Assembly (NCBI GenBank): GCA_029298735.1
Contig: JANSLP010000422.1
Location: 1 to 24,471 of the forward strand
Direction: 5' to 3'
From: Ophiostoma sp. CBS 140.51
Lineage: Eukaryota > Ascomycota > Sordariomycetes > Ophiostomatales > Ophiostomataceae
Length of the DNA: 24,471 nucleotides
The notes below the pieces were generated by a model. That model ran no database searches, had not been told where the DNA came from, and worked only from the letters and a program-made list of their open reading frames with translations. The translations under genes and the position numbers were made by a program. This document shows, in pieces, positions 19,360 to 24,471 of the stretch; within the stretch, counting starts at the first letter, position 1, and each line of letters begins with the position of its first letter.

Positions 19360-21916
19360 ATGATGTCCTGGTGGTCCTCCGGGGCCAACACGGCCCTGGA
19401 CGAGCAGATTGAGAAGGCGACGAGCAGCAGTCTGTACGTCATTCCCCTCGCTCGAATTAGATGAGGCTTCCATCCGCCGACGATGAACATGCTCATACTA
19501 ACACACCCAGTGAGGACATTGCCCTCAACCTGGAAATCTCCGACATTATCCGGTCCAAGACGGTGCAGCCCAAAGAGGCGATGCGCTCGCTCAAGAAGCG
19601 CATCGACAACAGGAACCCCAACACACAGTTGAGCTGTTTGAATGTAGGCCCTCGCCCTGGTGGTATCTATTGAATACGTTGCCGTACATTTGACTAACCC
19701 CTCTCTCCTCCCAGCTCACAGACACGTGCGTCAAGAATGGCGGCTCCCACTTTCTCGCCGAAATCGCATCGCGCGAGTTCATGGACAACCTGACCTCTCT
19801 GTTGAAAGCAGCCGGGCCGGCGGCCATTAACCAGGAAGTCCGCAGCAAGATCTTGGAGTTGATCCAGTCCTGGGCGTCGGCCACCGAGGGCCGCCACGAA
19901 CTGGGCTACATTGGCGAAGTCTACAAGACGCTACAGCGCGAAGGGTTCCAGTTCCCGCCGCGCACGACGGTGGCCAGCAGCATGATTGACAGCAGCGCGC
20001 CGCCCGAATGGATCGACTCAGATGTCTGTATGCGCTGCCGCACTGCTTTCACGTTTACGAACCGCAAGCACCACTGCCGCAACTGCGGCAACTGCTTTGA
20101 CCAGCAGTGCTCGACCAAGTCGCTGCCGCTCCCCCACTTGGGCATCATGCAGCCTGTGCGTGTCGACGACGGCTGCTACGCGAAACTGACCGATAAGGGG
20201 GGTGCAGGTGGTGCAAGCGGTGGTGGCGGCAACATTACTACGGGAAGCACGACTGGCTTCTCCACGTCCAAGACGTCGATGCAGCCGCGCGATGCACGGA
20301 TCGAGGACAGCTTCGACGAGGACTTGAAGCGGGCGCTAGCCATGAGCTTGGAAGAAGTCCAGAGCCACTCGCGGGCATTCAACAGCCAGCCAACCCCGAG
20401 CAGCAACGCCAACAACAACTACAACAGCTACAACAGCGCCTCCAAGACGACCAACGGCAAGTCCTCGTCCTCTCCATACGGTGCTGTGCCAAAAGCAACG
20501 ACGGCCACCGTATCCACCTCGACAGCCACTGCGCAGCCGACAACCTCGAGTGCTTCAGCAGAAGAAGAGGACGAGGATCTCAAAGCGGCCATTGCTGCGT
20601 CGCTCGCCGACATGGAAGAACAGAAGAAGAAGCACGCCGCCGCCTTCCGCCAGCAGACCGAAAGCAGCAGCAATGGCCCCAACGCCGCATCCTCGTCGTC
20701 AGCACCCTTTGTCCTACCCAAGAATGACTACGAGCTGACGCCCGTCGAAGCCGAGAACATCAACCTCTTTTCCACCCTGGTCGACCGTCTCCAGACCCAA
20801 CCACCCGGCACCATTCTGCGCGAACCCCAGATCCAGGAACTCTACGACAGCATCGGCACGCTGCGGCCCAAGCTGGCGCGCACGTACGGCGAGACCATGA
20901 GCAAGCACGACACGTTGTTAGATTTGCACGCAAAACTGTCGACTGTCGTCCGCTACTACGACCGCATGCTCGAGGAGCGTCTGTCCAAGGCTTATAACCA
21001 ACATAGTATCGGTGGATACAACGTCCCTGCCCCACGCCAACAACAGCCCTCTATGCCCTACCCCTCCTTGCAATCGTCCGCACCTCCAATGGGCGCCGGC
21101 GGTCCTGCCGAGAACTTTTATACTGGTGAAGCCGCTCCGATACCCGACTATGCCCGCGGCTACGCTGGCCAGCAGCAGCAGCAGCCTCTCCAGCCGCAAT
21201 ACAGCGGCGCCGCCAACCCGTACCCGGGACAGCAACCCCAGAGATCCGACAGCTGGCGGAATTCGGTGGCCCCTCCTCAAGGCTACCCTCAGCAACCTCA
21301 GCAACAACCCCAACAGCCACCTCCTCAGCAGGCACCACCAGGCTATCTCAGCAACGACCCGTCTGGTGCACCGAGTGCTCCTCCAGACCCGCTTGCCTCG
21401 ACGCCCTCTGCCGACCCCAACGCCTCGTACTACTTTAGCAACGCCAATGCCGCCCCTGGCCAGGCTCCTCCGCAGCAACAGCAGCCGCAGCAACCTTCTC
21501 AACCATCCCAGCCATTACAGTCCCAGCAGACGGGTGGACCCGCCAGTGCTCCCTCCGATCCCGGTGCCACATCTCCCTACCCGACCTTGCGCCAGCCGTC
21601 TGTGTCGGGTCCTGTGCAGGCCCCTCCCCAACAACAACAGCAGCAGCCGCAACAACAGCCACCCCAACCTCCCCAGCCCACGGCCCCGTACTGGTCCCAT
21701 CCGGCCTCGCAGCACCAGCCGGTGCCGCAGCAGTTTACATCGGGGCCGCCTCAATCTCTTCCCCAGCAGCAGCAGCCACCGCAAGCATCCTGGCCACAGG
21801 TGCCCAACAGCGGCTACAACAACAACTTTGGCGCGCAAGAGAGCTTCCCGACGGCGCCGCAGCACATGCCACAGCAGGCACAGCCCGTTGTGGAGGAGGC
21901 ACTAATTGAGTTGTAG
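19360..21916 (+). CDS. vps27: ESCRT-0 subunit Vps27 (VHS-FYVE-UIM protein, 3 exons)
   Basis: Exons 19360-19433, 19511-19643 and 19715-21916 encode 802 residues. A VHS domain spans about 10-150 (LTDTCVKNGGSHFLAEIASREF). A FYVE finger follows at about 168-230, with WIDSD and RKHHCRNCG motifs for binding PI3P on endosomes. Two ubiquitin-interacting motifs, DEDLKRALAMSLEEV and DEDLKAAIAASLADM, lie near 268-285 and 354-370. A helical region at about 407-496 could be the GAT-like domain that pairs with Hse1. The tail is Pro/Gln-rich and carries PSAP (622-625) and PSDP (682-685), the kind of motif that recruits ESCRT-I Vps23. It ends in LIEL, a clathrin-box-like sequence. The protein would gather ubiquitinated cargo at endosomes. 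Two ATGs lie in tandem at the start; the first is used here. It is divergent from doa4. Confidence 0.94.
19434..19510 (+). other. Intron 1 of vps27 (77 bp)
   Basis: The donor is GTACGT, the branch ACTAAC and the acceptor CCCAG. It joins ...TSSS-L to EDIALNLEISD, which restores the VHS domain N-terminus. It is phase 2. Confidence 0.9.
19644..19714 (+). other. Intron 2 of vps27 (71 bp)
   Basis: The donor is GTAGGC, the branch GACTAAC and a pyrimidine tract ends in CCCAG. It joins QLSCLN to LTDTCVKNGG, a continuous VHS motif. It is phase 0. Confidence 0.92.
21170..21184 (+). repeat. vps27: Five CAG triplets in the vps27 coding region
   Basis: Five consecutive CAG codons (Gln) lie in the Pro/Gln-rich tail. 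Several further mixed CAG/CAA runs follow up to about 21770. They are length-variable candidates within the disordered tail. Confidence 0.85.
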
Positions 21917-22657
21917 GGGGTGGTGTCATGGGGTCTAGTTTTGGTTTTGATTATGTCGTTCTGCGTCCTGCATCTTGATTTTGACTTTGATTTTACGAGT
22001 TTTTGCCTGTAATGGTAGTTTCCAAAGTTTCCTATGTACCATCCCTTTTGCCTCCCTCTCTGTCTCTCTCTCATGTACTCTCATCAAGCCATCCTTTCTT
22101 CATACCCCCAAGTCCCAATACAATACGTTTTTAATCGTTCGATATGCCGTTTCAGAGATGCTGTGTTCAAAGTATATAAAATAGATGATCTAAAGTGAAT
22201 TCTTGGCTCGCTTACGTCCACCTTAAACTCTACTGTCTTTACGGCTCAACGTCCCGAGCAGTTCTCTTTCCACCGGGAAAAGACCACCCCACAAACACAA
22301 TCTTTCGTTATCTACCTCCTTCCCGGCTATAGAGTGACGTATACCTCCCCAGACTCCCAATAGTTCTATAGTAGGCCATATAGTAGAAACAAAAGGTTTA
22401 AGACAACTTTAATTGGCTTGGCTTCCGGGTAGGCTGTGCTGTATTTGAAAGAGATCCTTCAAAGACAGACATAAACACGGCTCGGAAGGTGAGCAAGCGT
22501 AGACGGTGCTCCGCGTCAGTTCATAGATCTGTATATCTACTTGACTGACTCGTAGTACTCTCGTTGATGTCTCTCGTTATGTGATCGTGAACTGTATCGT
22601 CACTTTCGTTACACATTAGCCAGCATTTGATTTGAATTGTTTCCGTCCCTTGCGAGA
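21917..22657. other. Intergenic region between vps27 and the GH28 gene
   Basis: The region is AT-rich. It should contain the vps27 terminator and the promoter of the hydrolase. A TATATAAAA sequence at 22173-22181 is the only core-promoter-like element I see, but it lies about 480 bases before the ATG. No gene is apparent. Confidence 0.55.
22173..22181 (+). promoter_or_regulatory. Possible TATA box (TATATAAAA)
   Basis: This is a good TATA match on the plus strand between vps27 and the GH28 hydrolase. The distance of about 480 bases to the ATG at 22658 would require a long leader. It may instead be part of the AT-rich 3' end of vps27. Confidence 0.25.
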
Positions 22658-24125
22658 ATGCCCCCTCCCAATACATCCTGGCCACTGGCCTTGTCGTTTA
22701 CGCTCCTTCTCGCTCTTAACCTCCTTATCGCTCCCCATGCTGTCCACGCTCAACTCAGGGGCCGCGTCGGCCCAACCACATCGACCGCCGCCAAGCGCGC
22801 GTCCAAAGTCTGCAGCGTCCTGGACCACGGCGCCACCGCCAGCAAGTCCTCCGACATTGGCCCGGCCCTCGTGGCTGCCTTTGCAGCGTGCAAATCCGGC
22901 GGCACCATCTATGTCCCGCCCGGCGAGTACGGCATGTCGACGTGGGTCTCTCTGAGTGGCGGGCAAGGCTGGGCGCTACAGCTTGACGGTGTCATCTACC
23001 GAACAGGCACCGCGGGAGGCAACATGATTTATATCGAAAAAGCCAAGGACGTTGAGGTGTACAGCAGCACATCGCAGGGTGCCATCCAGGGCAACGGCTT
23101 CGAGTACCACAAGGACAACAAGAACGGATGCCGCATTTTGAGACTCAGTCATGTCCAGGACTTTTCCATCCACGACCTTGCCCTAGTGGACTCGCCGCTG
23201 TTCCACTTGTTTCTAGAGTCGACGACCAACGGCGAGATCTACAACCTCATTGTTAGGGGTGGCAACAAGGGCGGCCTCGACGGCATCGACGTTTCGGGGG
23301 CCAACATGTGGCTGCACGACATCGAGGTGTCGAACCGCGACGAGTGCGTCACTATTAAAGACCCGTCGCAGTATATGCTGATCGAAAACATTTACTGCAA
23401 CTGGTCAGGAGGGTGCGCCATGGGCAGTCTGGGAGGGAGTGCAATAGGTGAGTCTGCGTAGCCATAATTATTTTCGGCTCCTACTAACGACAGCAGACAT
23501 CCACGACATCCGCTTCGACAAGGTGTACTCGGCCAACTGCAACCAAATGTTCATGATCAAGTCGAATGGCGGCGGCGGCACGGTGCGCGACTGTTCCTTT
23601 GACAATTTTGTCGGTAGGCACAATGCCTACACGCTCGACATTGACGCCAACTGGTCGCAACTCAAGAAAGCAGCAGGCGACGGCGTCTTGTTCCGCGACC
23701 TCAACTTCACGGGCTGGCACGGCTCGTGCAGCGACGGCAACCGACGCGCACCCGTCAATATTGTGTGCCCGGATGCCAAGCCCTGCTATGGAATCCGCGT
23801 GAGCGACTTTGCTGTGTGGACCGAGACGGGGTCGAAGGAGCTGTACAAGTGCGGCAATGCCTATGGCGAGGGTGTTTGTTTGAAGGGAGGAGCAGCAGTA
23901 GGTGGTGCGTCTCTCGCTGGTTATGCCGTGACGACCATGACAGTCGCGTCTGCACCCTCAGGGTGGAATGCGCCGACGATGGCGGCCGATCTCACGACGC
24001 TGGGACTGTCGAGCAGCATTCCCATCCCGCCGGTGCCCACGACCTTTTTTCCTGGTGCAACGCCGTACAGCAAGCTGGCCGGCGGTGCAGCAGCATCTGC
24101 AGCTGCGGCAAAGGACAGGAGGTGA
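22658..24125 (+). CDS. Secreted GH28 rhamnogalacturonan hydrolase (2 exons)
   Basis: Exons 22658-23447 and 23494-24125 (or 23497-24125) encode about 473 residues. A signal peptide is clear (ALSFTLLLALNLLIAPHAVHA, cut near residue 31). The rest is a parallel beta-helix glycoside hydrolase of family 28. The segments GGLDGIDVSG (Asp208, Asp211), SNRDECVTIK and ENIYCNWSGGCAMGSLG match the rhamnogalacturonase subgroup. That subgroup has DEC where polygalacturonases have DDC, and GGCAMGS where they have GGHGxSIGS. CNQMFMIKSNGG and YTLDIDANWS follow in exon 2. The enzyme would cleave the galacturonic acid-rhamnose backbone of pectin outside the cell. The C-terminus ends in an Ala-rich tail. The start at 22658 is the first ATG in frame and begins directly before the signal peptide. 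Alternative names are rhamnogalacturonase A/B; the exact bond specificity is not visible. Confidence 0.93.
23448..23496 (+). other. Intron of the GH28 gene (46 or 49 bp, tandem acceptor)
   Basis: The donor is GTGAGT, the branch ACTAAC and the acceptor CAGCAG, so splicing may end at 23493 or 23496. Both choices keep the frame and differ by one Ala codon: SAI-ADIHDI versus SAI-DIHDI. An unspliced transcript would stop within five codons. Confidence 0.88.
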
Positions 24126-24351
24126 TAAGTTGGTAGGTCGAGAATGTTGATTTCCGAAATTGGCATTCAATTTGTTGGTGGTCTGTTGGTTGGTAGATTG
24201 CATGAAAGAAAATAGAGAGCGTCCGGATTGGGAACCGTTTGTTGGTATGCAGCAACAACCATGGAGTCGATTTTCTTTGTTGAGCTTTTGCAACAAAAGC
24301 AGCAATGTCGTTTCCCAATATATTTCGGGGAATACTGTGGAAGTGCTTTAT
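24126..24351. other. 3' flank of the GH28 gene
   Basis: AT-rich DNA follows the hydrolase stop codon. It probably includes the polyadenylation region. No gene is seen. Confidence 0.5.
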
Positions 24352-24465
24352 TTTTTTCTTCGATATCCTTTTTGTGAAGACGGGCGAAACTTACTGTTTG
24401 TGGGAGGAAAGAAAGAGAAAACAGGAGTAGAACCGGGAATCACAAAAAGGATATCGAAGAAAAAA
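24352..24465. repeat. Perfect 26-nt inverted repeat with 62-nt spacer
   Basis: The left arm (24352-24377) and right arm (24440-24465) are exact reverse complements over 26 bases, with the core CTTCGATATCC on the left and GGATATCGAAG on the right. The spacer is 62 bases of purine-rich DNA. Six more bases follow to the window end. It could be the terminal repeats of a very small element, a hairpin in a transcript end, or a foldback artefact if the contig ends here. Confidence 0.9.
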
Positions 24466-24471
24466 GGAGAA

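Noticed and set aside
21012..21905. A 297-codon plus-strand frame in the +1 register of the vps27 tail
   Set aside because: It is an artefact of the CAG/CCN-rich tail read out of frame (Ser/Arg/Pro/Asn-rich).

Overview
The window looks like nuclear chromosomal DNA from a filamentous ascomycete (Pezizomycotina, probably Sordariomycetes). Supporting signs are short introns of 46-77 bp with GT...AG ends and CTAAC/TTAAC-type branch sequences, GC-rich third codon positions, long pyrimidine-rich 5' leaders, a C2H2-like plus Zn2Cys6 regulator, a Faa1-type acyl-CoA synthetase and a fungal rhamnogalacturonan hydrolase. No rRNA, tRNA, CRISPR array or intact transposon was recognised. The genus cannot be fixed from sequence reading alone.

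Layout: (i) 1-3342 has no confident gene. It holds a questionable minus-strand ORF (538-1128), a T18 tract, and a TATATAA box with a CT-rich leader for the next gene. (ii) 3343-4590 (+) is a secreted Ala/Ser-rich protein. It converges on 4883-5953 (-), an MDR-superfamily reductase. (iii) 6916-8969 (-) is a three-exon Zn2Cys6 regulator with an extra N-terminal CCHC-like finger. (iv) After a 2.65 kb divergent intergenic region comes 11622-13763 (+), a long-chain acyl-CoA synthetase. (v) 14193-17864 (-) is a Doa4/USP8-like ubiquitin protease with two exons. It is divergent, across about 1.5 kb, from (vi) 19360-21916 (+), the ESCRT-0 subunit Vps27 with three exons. (vii) 22658-24125 (+) is a secreted GH28 rhamnogalacturonan hydrolase with two exons. 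The window ends in a perfect 26-nt inverted repeat with a 62-nt spacer.

Functional links: the clearest is the head-to-head pair Doa4/Vps27. Both products act on ubiquitinated membrane cargo in the multivesicular-body pathway, Vps27 in capturing it and Doa4 in removing ubiquitin before the cargo enters vesicles. The regulator and the acyl-CoA synthetase also share a divergent promoter, but nothing in the sequence proves that one controls the other. Two secreted proteins (an Ala/Ser-rich one and a pectin-degrading one) suggest a plant-associated or saprotrophic lifestyle.

I did not find a clearly new multigene system. The most unusual items are an in-frame 51-nt intron that splits the N-terminal zinc finger of the regulator, a tandem CAGCAG splice acceptor in the hydrolase, the terminal inverted repeat, and the minus-strand ORF near the left end that lacks an ATG.
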